From positions 118,399 through 182,398 of the forward strand of contig NSIL01000005.1 of assembly GCA_002737365.1 (NCBI GenBank): a stretch of 64,000 bases of DNA. The letters run 5' to 3'. The position numbers were made by a program, and so were the translations under genes. The notes under the pieces are model-generated. The model saw only the letters and a list, made by a program, of their open reading frames with translations, was not told the origin of the DNA and did no database searches. Positions 15,775-26,139 of this stretch are shown here, one piece after another. Positions within the stretch are counted from its first letter, which is position 1; the number at the start of each line of letters is the position of its first letter. This stretch comes from Acidobacterium sp. (GTDB lineage: Bacteria; Acidobacteriota; Vicinamibacteria; Vicinamibacterales; UBA2999).

Positions 15775-18654
15775 ATGCGTCGAGTCACATTATGCGCGGC
15801 CATTGTTTGCGCGGCGGTGTTGATGACTTCCCGGGAGGCCAGTGCGCAGGCCTCGATCACCGGCGCGGTGAGAGACGGCTCTGGCGCCGTCTTGCCCGGC
15901 GTCAGCGTTGAAGCCTCCAGCCCCGCGCTGATCGAGAAGACCCGCACGGTGGTCACCGACGCCGCCGGGCAATACCGCATCGTCGACCTGCGGCCGGGCA
16001 CCTACGCGGTGGCGTTCACGCTGCCCGGGTTCAAGACCGTGCGGCGGGCCAACGTCGTGCTCGAAGGCGCCTTCGCGGCCCAGATCAACGCGGCGCTCGA
16101 AGTCGGGGCGATTGAAGAGACCGTTACGGTCACGGGCGCTACGCCGACGGTGGACGTGACCAACAACACGACGCAGTTCGTGGTCAACCGGGACATTCTC
16201 GATTCGATTCCCACTCCCATGCGCAACACGCCGGCCCGCGCGCTGCTGCTGCCGGGCACGACGGTGACCCCGTTCGTCCTTGGCCAATACAGCATGAGCG
16301 TGCACGGCTCGAACACCGCCGACATGGTGATCGCCATCGACGGCCTGCGCGTTAATAACCTGTGCGGCAGCGGCCAGTACAGCGGGTTCTACATGAACGA
16401 CGCGAGCGTGGAAGAAGTAACGTTTACAACCGGCGCCGAGTCGGCGGAAATGCAGAACGGCGGCTTGCGCATAAACAGCACTCCGAAGGATGGCGGCAAT
16501 CGATTCTCAGGCACGTTCTTCGCCTACGGCATGAACGGCGGGCTGCAGGCTGACAATCGCTCCGACGTGGTGAAGGCCGCTGGTGTGCCACAGCCGAGCA
16601 TTGCCTACACCTACCAGATCAACCCGTCGTTCGGCGGCCCGATCAAGCGCGACAAGCTGTGGTTCTACTTCACCTATAAATACGAGGACAACAAGACCTA
16701 CGTCGCCAGCTCCGCCTTCGCCGACGGCAGCAAGGCTTATCGGCAGGCCATGGGTAATTACAGTGCAGTGACGAGATTGACGTGGCAGGCATCCCAGAAA
16801 GACAAGGTGCGCTTCTATCTCGACCGCCAGTACAACGGCGAGTTCTACAACGGCTTCAACACCTTGCCGACCACCTCACCCGAAGCCTCGACCGATGCGT
16901 TCGGCTTGGGCTGGGTGCCGCAGCTCAAGTGGACGCAGACCACCAGCAGCAAGCTGTTGCTCGAGGCCGGCATCTCCTACTACACCCAAGATTACGAACA
17001 GAATTGTACCGACAGTGTGCAGCCTCGCGACTTGCCCCGCCTGGAACAAACCACCGGCCGGCTGACCGTGGCCTGCGGCAACACCATTCCGCCGTACACC
17101 AGCTTTACCAAGAGCTACAGTTCGGCGGCCTCGGCCAGCTACATCACCGGCTCGCACGCCATCAAGACCGGCGTCACCATGAGCTGGGGCACCAACTCGC
17201 GGACGTTCTCGTCGAACGGCCAGATCAACACGCTGGTGTTCAACAACGGCCTCTTCGGCGCTCCCGCCAGCGCCACCAACCCCGTGCCGTGCGTCGCCTT
17301 ACCCTGCCCGATTGCTGTCGCCGTGACCAACGGCGCCGTCACGGCTCAGCAGAAGGTCAAGAGCGACCTGGGCTTCTTCGTGCAGGACACCTGGACGATG
17401 AACCAGCTCACCCTCAACATCGGTGGCCGCTACGACCACTTCAATGCGATGGTCCCGGCCCAGTCGGCGGCGGCCAGCACCTGGATCCAGGCGCGCAGTT
17501 TCGCCGAGATTAAGGACGTCCCCAACTGGAACGACTGGTCGGTGCGCGCCGCAGCGGCGTACGACCTGTTCGGCAACGGCAAGACCGCGATCAAGGTGAA
17601 TGCCAGCAAGTACATCGCGTCAGCCGCGGCCGGTTACGCTGCCATCTTCAACGGCATGACCTTCTCGACCCAGACCCGCGCTTGGTTCGACCTCGACAGC
17701 AACAAGTCGCTCTTCGACTCAGCCGGCAACATCCAGTTCGGCGAGGTGTTCGGCGGCACCTCGAACTTTGGCGGCATCACCAGCCGGCCGGATCCGGAGC
17801 TGCTGCGGGGCCACAACTGGGAATACAACGCCTCGGTGCAGCACCAGTTGATGGATCGGGTGTCGATGACGGCCGGCATCTACCGGCGCCAGTTCTACAA
17901 CCTGGATGTCACCGACAACACCAACCTGGCGGTCAGCGACTGGTCGCCGTTCTCGATTACCACCCCGACCGACCCCAGGCTGCCGGCCTCCGGCGCGGCG
18001 ATCACCATGCACACGCTCAACCCGGCCAAGCTCGGCGTCCCCACCGACAACCTCAGAACGTTCTCGGACATCAACACCTCCGTCTACAACGGGTTCGAGG
18101 TGAGCGCCAACGCGCGGTTCACCAAGCTGTTGCTGTTCGGCGGCATCACCGCCGATCGTCGGGCCACGACGACCTGCGACGAGCGCGACAATCCGAACTC
18201 GGCGCGCTTTTGCGACGCCACGCCGCCCTTCCGCACCACGTTCAAAATGTCGGCGGCCTATCAACTGCCGTATGAATTCCAGTTGAGCGGCTCATTCCTG
18301 GCCCAGCCGGGGCCAAGCGTTGCCGCCAACTACACGGTGACCGCGCCCCTCGCCGGCCGGCCCATCATCGGTTCAACCGCCGGTGGCACCACGATCGGCG
18401 TGAACCTGATCCAACCAAACACCGTGTTCCTCGACACCAGGCAGGTGCTCGACCTCCGCCTCGGCCGGACCTTCCGCTTCGGCAGCCGCACCCGGGTCCA
18501 GGGCTTCGCCGATTTTTTCAACATCCTGAATGCGGGCAGCGTGACTAGGATCAATGAAACGTATGGCGCTAACCCGGCGACCAATGCGTGGATGATGCCC
18601 ACTGCGATCATGGACGCGCGCTACGTCCGCTTCGGCATGCAGATGTCGTTCTAA
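15775..18654 (+). CDS. TonB-dependent receptor with N-terminal carboxypeptidase-regulatory-like domain
   Basis: A 959-residue outer-membrane protein. ATG 15775 is preceded by GAGGA; a TTG five codons earlier is less likely. The signal peptide ends near SREASAQ. Residues of about 25-105 form a regulatory-like beta-sandwich (GAVRDGSGAVLPGVSVEA, DAAGQYRIVDLRPGTYAV). A plug domain follows, with VTVTGATPTVDVTNN and AIDGLRVNN, and then a 22-strand-type barrel ending MSF. This architecture is abundant in Acidobacteriota and, by analogy with SusC-like receptors, imports oligomers or chelates using TonB energy; the ligand is unknown. No SusD-like or TonB gene is adjacent. An unusual cysteine pair stretch (NCTDSVQPRD and LTVACGN) may form an external disulphide loop. 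Confidence 0.88.
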   Translation: MRRVTLCAAIVCAAVLMTSREASAQASITGAVRDGSGAVLPGVSVEASSPALIEKTRTVVTDAAGQYRIVDLRPGTYAVAFTLPGFKTVRRANVVLEGAFAAQINAALEVGAIEETVTVTGATPTVDVTNNTTQFVVNRDILDSIPTPMRNTPARALLLPGTTVTPFVLGQYSMSVHGSNTADMVIAIDGLRVNNLCGSGQYSGFYMNDASVEEVTFTTGAESAEMQNGGLRINSTPKDGGNRFSGTFFAYGMNGGLQADNRSDVVKAAGVPQPSIAYTYQINPSFGGPIKRDKLWFYFTYKYEDNKTYVASSAFADGSKAYRQAMGNYSAVTRLTWQASQKDKVRFYLDRQYNGEFYNGFNTLPTTSPEASTDAFGLGWVPQLKWTQTTSSKLLLEAGISYYTQDYEQNCTDSVQPRDLPRLEQTTGRLTVACGNTIPPYTSFTKSYSSAASASYITGSHAIKTGVTMSWGTNSRTFSSNGQINTLVFNNGLFGAPASATNPVPCVALPCPIAVAVTNGAVTAQQKVKSDLGFFVQDTWTMNQLTLNIGGRYDHFNAMVPAQSAAASTWIQARSFAEIKDVPNWNDWSVRAAAAYDLFGNGKTAIKVNASKYIASAAAGYAAIFNGMTFSTQTRAWFDLDSNKSLFDSAGNIQFGEVFGGTSNFGGITSRPDPELLRGHNWEYNASVQHQLMDRVSMTAGIYRRQFYNLDVTDNTNLAVSDWSPFSITTPTDPRLPASGAAITMHTLNPAKLGVPTDNLRTFSDINTSVYNGFEVSANARFTKLLLFGGITADRRATTTCDERDNPNSARFCDATPPFRTTFKMSAAYQLPYEFQLSGSFLAQPGPSVAANYTVTAPLAGRPIIGSTAGGTTIGVNLIQPNTVFLDTRQVLDLRLGRTFRFGSRTRVQGFADFFNILNAGSVTRINETYGANPATNAWMMPTAIMDARYVRFGMQMSF

Positions 18655-18661
18655 GACGTTG

Positions 18662-18708
18662 GCCACCGAGGACGCAGAGGACATAGAGTCCTCTGTGTTC
18701 TCGGTGGC
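18662..18708. terminator. bidirectional terminator-like hairpin
   Basis: Left arm 18662-18682 and right arm 18688-18708 pair as two blocks of 9 bp and 8 bp separated by a 4-base internal loop, with a five-base apical loop. It lies just after the TonB receptor stop and ends at the stop of the decayed DUF1697 gene on the other strand. Confidence 0.65.
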
Positions 18709-18959
18709 TAGTTCTTGGCCGCGGGCGCAGCGAGCTTGATTACGGTGTTCCAGTTGCGGGCAGTACCCGTCGTGCCGAGCTTCTTCTCGAGCGGCGCAGT
18801 TGCGCGAGCGGGGCTTGCGAAGACCAGGTTGCCGCTCTGCAGCAGGCTCTGCGGATTTTTCATGCCGAGACCTGCCAGTAGCGCCTTCAGATCGGCCATC
18901 GACACCTTGTTGTGAGAGCCCAGGGTGATGGCAGGTAGCAGTGCGCTGTAAGTCGCTAT
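18708..18959 (-). pseudogene. DUF1697 family gene, internally deleted remnant
   Basis: Directly after the parC stop the frame reads ATYSALLPAITLGSHNKVSM, then ADLKALLAGLG and LLQSGNLVF, which match the N-terminus of DUF1697 proteins (family pattern TYxALLRGINVGGxNKVxM). It then jumps to EKKLGTTGTARNWNTVIKLA, which matches the family's C-terminal end. About 80 central residues are missing relative to a typical 175-180-residue member. The codon where the start ATG would be expected is ATA. The function of DUF1697 is unknown. Confidence 0.6.
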
Positions 18960-18965
18960 CGCGCG

Positions 18966-21383
<2,418 letters not shown>

Positions 21384-21386
21384 GTC

Positions 21387-21414
21387 AGGGATCGGGGATC
21401 AGGGTTCGGGGATT
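21387..21414. repeat. heptamer array at the glcD-like stop / parC start
   Basis: Four consecutive 7-base units on the plus strand: AGGGATC, GGGGATC, AGGGTTC, GGGGATT. The array contains the stop codon and last codons (IPEP) of the flavoprotein gene and fills the space in front of the parC start. Confidence 0.7.
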
Positions 21415-22760
21415 AGTTTACCCGGGTTCATCAGGTTATCCGGGTCGAGGGCGCGCTTGATCGACCGCATCACGTCGAGCGAGGCGCCGTGCTCCTTCGC
21501 CGAGTACTTCAGCTTGCCGATGCCGACGCCGTGTTCGCCGCTGCAGGTGCCGCCAAACTTGAGCGCGCGCTCGACCAGCCGCTCGTTCAGCCGAGAGATC
21601 TGCTCGAACTCTTTCGGGTCGTTGGCGTCGAGCATGAAAATCAAGTGGAAGTTGCCGTCGCCGGCGTGACCGACCAACGGCGCCACCACACCCGCGGCCT
21701 TCAGGTCGGCCTGGGTCTGGAGGATGCACTCAGCCAGGTGCGAAATGGGCACGCAGATATCCGTGGTCCACGCCCGGGCGCCCGGCCTCGACGCCACCGT
21801 CGCGTAATAGGCGTTGTGCCGGGCCGTCCACAGGGTGTTGCGATCTTCGAGGGTTGACGCCCACTGAAACCCCGTGGCGCCCTGCTCGCGGGCAATCTCT
21901 TCAACCGCCTTGATCTGCTCGTCCACCATCACGTCACTGATGCCATGGAACTCGAAGAACAGCGTCGGCGCGATCGGATAGTTCGTCTTGGAATAGGCGT
22001 TGACGACGCGAAGTTGGGCTTCGTCGACGATCTCGATGCGCGCGACCGGAATGCCGAGCTGGATGGTCTGGATGACGGTGGCCGCCGCACCCGCCATCGA
22101 CTCGAACGGGCAAACCGCGGCACGAACAGCTTCGGGCCGTCCGTAAAGGCGCAGCGTCAAGTCGGTGATCACCCCCAGTGTGCCCTCGGAGCCGACGAAC
22201 AGGCGCGTCAGGTCGTAGCCAGACGATGATTTTCGTGCCCGGCCACCAGTCGTGATGACCTGGCCATCGGCGAGCACCACCGTCATCCCCAGCACGTTGT
22301 CGCGCATGGTGCCGTAGCGAACCGCCGTGGTCCCCGATGCCCGGGTGGCGGCCATGCCACCGATGGTGGCATCGGCGCCCGGGTCGATGGGAAACATCAA
22401 TCCGGTGTTCTTCAGGTGCGCATCAAGCCTCAGCCGCGTGAGTCCGGCCTCGACGGTGATGTCGAGGTCCTCTGGACTGATCCGCAGCACGCGCGTCATC
22501 CGCGTCAGGTCGATTGATACCCCGCCGTGGATCGCGTTGACGTGGCCTTCGAGCGAACTGCCCATGCCGAACGGCACAATCGGCTTGCCGTGCCGGGCGC
22601 AGATCTTGACGATGGCGCTCACCTCGTCGGTGGACGTCGGAAACACCACCGCCTCGGGCAACCCGGGCGCGTGCCACGATTCGCCGTGGCTGTGGTGTTC
22701 GCGGACAGCGTCCGACACCGACACGCGGTCGCCCAGCAACGTCCTCAGTTCATCGAACAC
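21399..22760 (-). CDS. FAD-linked D-2-hydroxyacid oxidase (GlcD / cytochrome-type D-lactate dehydrogenase family)
   Basis: A 453-residue protein. A PCMH-type FAD-binding domain (about residues 35-215) has PIVPFGMGSSLEGH, ADATIGGMAATRASGTTAVR and GSEGTLGVITDLTL. The FAD-oxidase C-terminal domain carries GHAGDGNFH and SGEHGVGIGK, the flavin- and metal-binding histidines of the family. Such enzymes oxidise D-lactate, glycolate or D-2-hydroxyglutarate, passing electrons to quinone or cytochrome. No GlcE/GlcF subunit is nearby, so a stand-alone D-lactate dehydrogenase is more likely than glycolate oxidase. It is upstream of and probably cotranscribed with parC, an odd metabolic-topological pairing. 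Confidence 0.85.
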   Translation of the reverse strand: MFDELRTLLGDRVSVSDAVREHHSHGESWHAPGLPEAVVFPTSTDEVSAIVKICARHGKPIVPFGMGSSLEGHVNAIHGGVSIDLTRMTRVLRISPEDLDITVEAGLTRLRLDAHLKNTGLMFPIDPGADATIGGMAATRASGTTAVRYGTMRDNVLGMTVVLADGQVITTGGRARKSSSGYDLTRLFVGSEGTLGVITDLTLRLYGRPEAVRAAVCPFESMAGAAATVIQTIQLGIPVARIEIVDEAQLRVVNAYSKTNYPIAPTLFFEFHGISDVMVDEQIKAVEEIAREQGATGFQWASTLEDRNTLWTARHNAYYATVASRPGARAWTTDICVPISHLAECILQTQADLKAAGVVAPLVGHAGDGNFHLIFMLDANDPKEFEQISRLNERLVERALKFGGTCSGEHGVGIGKLKYSAKEHGASLDVMRSIKRALDPDNLMNPGKLIPEP

Positions 22761-22780
22761 GTCGCCATTATATGGGCCAG

Positions 22781-22816
22781 TTGTAATTGTGGCTACATGT
22801 GTCTACAATCACACTA
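22781..22816 (+). promoter_or_regulatory. sigma70-type promoter and tandem-decamer operator of the Phd/PIN module
   Basis: TTGTAA at 22781-22786 and TACAAT at 22804-22809 are spaced 17 bases. Predicted initiation falls on or next to the A of the ATG at 22816, so the transcript would be leaderless. Two imperfect 10-base direct repeats (GTGGCTACAT 22789-22798, GTGTCTACAA 22799-22808) fill the spacer and the -10; they are good operator candidates for autoregulation by the Phd-type antitoxin. Confidence 0.65.
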
Positions 22817-23124
22817 TGGAGCCGATTGGCATTCGTGAGCTGAAGAACAACCTCAGCCACTACGTCCGCCAGGTCGAGGGCGGCAAGCGCATCTCGGTGA
22901 CTGCGCATGGACGTGTGGTCGCCGAGCTGGTGCCGCCGGGGACGGGCGCGACGGTTGGCCGGGGGAAGAAGAAGCTGAGTCGATACGAGCAGCTCGTCGC
23001 CGACGGGCTGATTCGACCTGCCCTCGAAGAGGGAGACCCGTTGCCAGATGATGGTCTGCAAATCAAGCTGAGTTCGGGCACGGTTCAAGAACTGATTGAC
23101 TGGACCCGCGAGGATAAGTTCTGA
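22816..23124 (+). CDS. type II antitoxin, Phd/YefM family
   Basis: 102 residues. The N-terminal Phd/YefM DNA-binding fold is clear: IGIRELKNNLSHYVRQVEGG followed by ISVTAHGRVVAELVP. The C-terminal half (from about residue 55) is variable, as expected of the toxin-binding segment. It would neutralise the PIN-domain RNase encoded next to it and repress its own promoter, whose operator-like decamer repeats overlap the -10 box. The start at 22816 is the only ATG in the right place and has no Shine-Dalgarno, in line with a leaderless message. Confidence 0.85.
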   Translation: MEPIGIRELKNNLSHYVRQVEGGKRISVTAHGRVVAELVPPGTGATVGRGKKKLSRYEQLVADGLIRPALEEGDPLPDDGLQIKLSSGTVQELIDWTREDKF

Positions 23125-23594
23125 CACGTCGTCCACGCGGCGGGGATGGTGCGGAACCTGTCTCGTTTGCCGGCGGCGCAATCCTTCGCTACATCGAAAG
23201 CAGTGCCCTCGTCTCGGCGCTGCTGGACGAAGATGAGAGCGTCAGGCTAGCCGTCAGGGGGGACGGACAACGCTTCGCGTCGGCGCTAACTTTGTGCGAA
23301 GCCTCAAGGGCGATTCTGCGGGCCCGCATTGAAGGAAGGCTCAGCGCCGAATACGAGCGAGCCGCACTGCGCCGGCTTCGGCAGTTCGAGCGGCGGTGCG
23401 AAGTAGTCGCCATTTCGGTCCCGGTGTTGGTCCGCGCAGCACGGCCCTTTCCGGTCGAACCTATCCGAACACTCGACGCCATTCACCTGGCGACGGTCGA
23501 GGAGTCTGGCGAGACGCCTCAGTTGGTAACGATCGTGACCAGGGACCGGCGCATACGGGAGAACGCCATCGCGATGGGTTACACGGTGGAGTAG
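23121..23594 (+). CDS. type II toxin, PIN-domain ribonuclease (VapC-like)
   Basis: The PIN fold is recognisable from RYIESSALVSALL, through ALTLCEASRAIL and RTLDAIHLAT, to IVTRDRRIRENA. These carry the four acidic positions, but the first is Glu (YIESSAL) where Asp is usual. Family members are Mg2+-dependent endoribonucleases. The frame is open upstream of that motif with no ATG, GTG or TTG; the best candidate start is CTG at 23121, whose TG overlaps the antitoxin stop (CTGA), giving 157 residues. An internal ATG or GTG start further in would remove the first catalytic residue. The 4-base overlap suggests translational coupling. Confidence 0.75.
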   Translation: MTRRPRGGDGAEPVSFAGGAILRYIESSALVSALLDEDESVRLAVRGDGQRFASALTLCEASRAILRARIEGRLSAEYERAALRRLRQFERRCEVVAISVPVLVRAARPFPVEPIRTLDAIHLATVEESGETPQLVTIVTRDRRIRENAIAMGYTVE

Positions 23595-23597
23595 CAC

Positions 23598-24935
23598 CTA
23601 CATCTTCAAGCGCGTCGCGATCAAGAACAGCACGGCGCCGGCGGCGAGGGCGGCGGCGCCCGCGGTCAACTGCGCCTGGTTGGCGCCGGCGAGAATGCCG
23701 AGTGACACGATCGCGGCGACCACCGGGATGACGGGCCCCAGGGGCACGGTGAACCTGGCCGGTGCGACCGCCCCATCGAGGTCACTGAAGTGTGCGCCTG
23801 CTTGCGCGGCGATCTCGCGGTCATGCTGTCGCAACACCAGCGTTGATGCGCAGACGGCGAGATACATCACCAACCGGGCGATGGCGCTCACCGCGGCCAG
23901 TGCCACAAACGATCCAGTCAGCGCCAGCATCACGGCGATCACTGCCGTGAACAGGATGGCGTTGGACGGCGTCTGGTAGGTGGGATGCACTTTCGCAAAC
24001 CACTTCGGCAGGTCGCCGTTCTCGGCCAGCGCGAAAATGGTGCGCGACCCGTTCAGGATCTGGCCCATGTTGTTGCCGGTCATTGAGAGCGCCGATCCGA
24101 CCGCGACCATCAGCGCACCGGACGCGCCCAGGAAGATTGCCGCGCTGTCGGCCAGCGGCGTACGGCTCGCCGCCAGTTCCGGCAAGACACCCGTGACCAC
24201 CAACGACGTCAGCGACACCACGATCGAGACGGTGATCAGCGTGGCGACAAACGCGAACGGCACGTCGCGCCGTGGGTTCGCCGCTTCTCCTGCCAACACT
24301 CCCGTCACCTCGTAGCCACCGTAGGCGAAGATCAACAGGATCAGCGCGCTCGACAGTTGCTGCTGGGTGACCGACGGCATGGCCGCGAACCGGACCGGGT
24401 CCACGAACCACACTCCGACGATGATGACGATGACCAGGGGCGCGAGCTTGCTGATGGTGAGCGCGTTGACGACCCACGACGACTGCTTGATGCCACGCAC
24501 GTTGATCCATGTCAGCGCGAGTGTCAGCGCCGCGATCAGCGACATCCGCGGTACGCCCATGGCCAGCGCCGGCCAGTAGAACGCCAGCGCCAGGGACAGA
24601 CCGTTGGCGACCGAGGCCTGGCTGGTGACGCGCGTGAACCACATCATCCAGCCCACTTCAAACCCGATGAACCGGCCGAACGCCGCGCGGGCCGGCAGGT
24701 ACGGGCCACCGGTCTTCTCGAACCGGCTGCCGACCTCGGCGAAGCACAGGGCGATCGACAGCGACAGCAAGCCCACGCCCATGAACGCGAGCGGTCCCCA
24801 CGGTCCGACCAGGCGCGCCACGTCCGCCGGCAACAGAAAGATGGCGCCACCGATCACCTGGTTCACGCCAATCGCGGTCAGGTCCCACCGCCCCAAAGTG
24901 CGTCGCAGCGTCGGCGACTCAGGTCGGTTAGCCAT
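23598..24935 (-). CDS. APC-superfamily amino acid/polyamine permease
   Basis: A 445-residue integral inner-membrane protein with about twelve transmembrane helices. The substrate-binding helix-1 motif of APC transporters is present as GVNQVIGGAIFLLPADVA, and LCFAEVGSRFEKTGGPYLPA is the typical loop/TM2 consensus. Members take up amino acids or amines by symport or exchange; the substrate is unknown. It lies downstream of a small gene (8-base overlap) and a nitrilase-family enzyme on the same strand, so import of an amide- or amine-containing compound is a reasonable guess. Confidence 0.85.
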   Translation of the reverse strand: MANRPESPTLRRTLGRWDLTAIGVNQVIGGAIFLLPADVARLVGPWGPLAFMGVGLLSLSIALCFAEVGSRFEKTGGPYLPARAAFGRFIGFEVGWMMWFTRVTSQASVANGLSLALAFYWPALAMGVPRMSLIAALTLALTWINVRGIKQSSWVVNALTISKLAPLVIVIIVGVWFVDPVRFAAMPSVTQQQLSSALILLIFAYGGYEVTGVLAGEAANPRRDVPFAFVATLITVSIVVSLTSLVVTGVLPELAASRTPLADSAAIFLGASGALMVAVGSALSMTGNNMGQILNGSRTIFALAENGDLPKWFAKVHPTYQTPSNAILFTAVIAVMLALTGSFVALAAVSAIARLVMYLAVCASTLVLRQHDREIAAQAGAHFSDLDGAVAPARFTVPLGPVIPVVAAIVSLGILAGANQAQLTAGAAALAAGAVLFLIATRLKM

Positions 24936-25188
24936 CAGCCTCCGGTGTGCCGGTGATTCTTTCCTTGATCCGAGCCGCGCGCGTGTCGGCTCTTCCGACG
25001 ACCTCGACCATCTGTCCCACGTCGAGACTGGTGCCCGGCATCGCCGGGATCACAACTATTCCACCGGTGGCGTCCTGCACGACCACCAGCGCCGCGATCA
25101 CGCTCCGCGTCAGCGAGCGCCGGCGAATGTCGTCAGCGTTGATGATTGGCACCGGCAAGCCTGAAGGACCGAACGCCGGTTGTATCAT
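24928..25188 (-). CDS. small protein of unknown function
   Basis: 86 residues from ATG 25188 (MIQPAFGPSGLPVP); the frame extends further upstream but with poorer composition. It overlaps the permease start by 8 bases. The middle reads SVIAALVVVQDATGGIVVIP followed by DVGQMVEVVGRAD, a beta-rich pattern that could be an OB-like or small barrel fold. I recognise no family. The opposite strand is also open here for 92 codons, but its composition is less protein-like. Confidence 0.45.
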   Translation of the reverse strand: MIQPAFGPSGLPVPIINADDIRRRSLTRSVIAALVVVQDATGGIVVIPAMPGTSLDVGQMVEVVGRADTRAARIKERITGTPEADG

Positions 25189-25275
25189 GATTCCCGACGC
25201 CCCGTCTGCAATTGTCGGAGTTTGACCAGTTCGGGTTGCAGCAGGCCACCGGAGCCTCATCTCCTTGCCTGCTGT

Positions 25276-26094
25276 CTACTCGATCCAGCCGGCGTAGAGT
25301 TCGGGCCGCCGGTGCTTCAGGAACAGGCGGCGGGCATTCGAGCTGGCCGTCGTCGCAAGGTCGACCTCGGCATAGACGATCTCGTCGGCGCTCTTCGCGC
25401 CGCGCGCGAGCACCTCACCGTTCGGTCCGCACACGAACGATTCGCCGGCAAAATCCAAACAGTCTTCTTTTCCCACCCGATTGCAGAGCGCCGTGAAGTA
25501 GCCGTTGTGGAACGCGCTGATGCGCATCTCGGCTTCGTACAGTCCCTCGGGCCACTCATCGACCGCGCCGGCCTGCGGCACGATGACGAGGTCCGCGCCG
25601 TTCACCGCCAGCGCGCGCATGTATTCGGGAAAGTGACGGTCGTAGCAAATCGCCACGCCAAGGTTGCCGACCCTGGTCTTGAACACCGGCGCGCCCTTGT
25701 CGCCGGGGGTGTAGTAGCCCTGCTCGTGGAAGCACGGGTACTCGGTGATGTGGACCATGCGGGTCACGCCGAGCAGCGTGCCGTCAGCGTCGATGACCGG
25801 AGAGCTGTCGTAGGTATTGTGGCCGTCGCGTTCGTAGAGGTTGATCACCACGACCATGCCGAGCTCGCGGGCCTTTTGTTGAAAGGTCTTCACGGTCGGA
25901 CCATCAAGCGGCTCGGCCAACTCGCGGAACCCCAGCTCGGCCGGGCGCTGCGGATAGAACCACTCAAAGGCCAGCTCGGCAAAGCACGCCAACTGGGCAC
26001 CGTGGCGGGCCGCGGTCTCGAGCGCGGCGAGGCCGCGGGCGACGTTGGCGGTCTTGTTCCTGGTGGCGTGCTGCTGGATCAGCGCAATCTTCAT
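25276..26094 (-). CDS. carbon-nitrogen hydrolase (nitrilase superfamily) lacking the usual catalytic lysine
   Basis: 272 residues with the alpha-beta-beta-alpha nitrilase fold. The catalytic Glu is in CFAELAF (Glu40) and the nucleophile in AICYDRHFPE (Cys150). The third triad residue, normally Lys in a R-K-x-H motif, is replaced: the segment reads TRMVHI with Met113 at that position. The flanking FHEQGYYTPGD is otherwise typical of the N-carbamoylputrescine amidase/beta-ureidopropionase branch. Either a specialised subfamily uses another residue or activity is altered. It probably hydrolyses a C-N bond of an amide or carbamoyl compound in the cytoplasm. It is first in a possible unit with a small protein and an APC permease. 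Confidence 0.82.
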   Translation of the reverse strand: MKIALIQQHATRNKTANVARGLAALETAARHGAQLACFAELAFEWFYPQRPAELGFRELAEPLDGPTVKTFQQKARELGMVVVINLYERDGHNTYDSSPVIDADGTLLGVTRMVHITEYPCFHEQGYYTPGDKGAPVFKTRVGNLGVAICYDRHFPEYMRALAVNGADLVIVPQAGAVDEWPEGLYEAEMRISAFHNGYFTALCNRVGKEDCLDFAGESFVCGPNGEVLARGAKSADEIVYAEVDLATTASSNARRLFLKHRRPELYAGWIE

Positions 26095-26139
26095 CGCTGC
26101 AGCTTATCAGCCTGGGTCGGCGGGGTATCATGACCCCGC

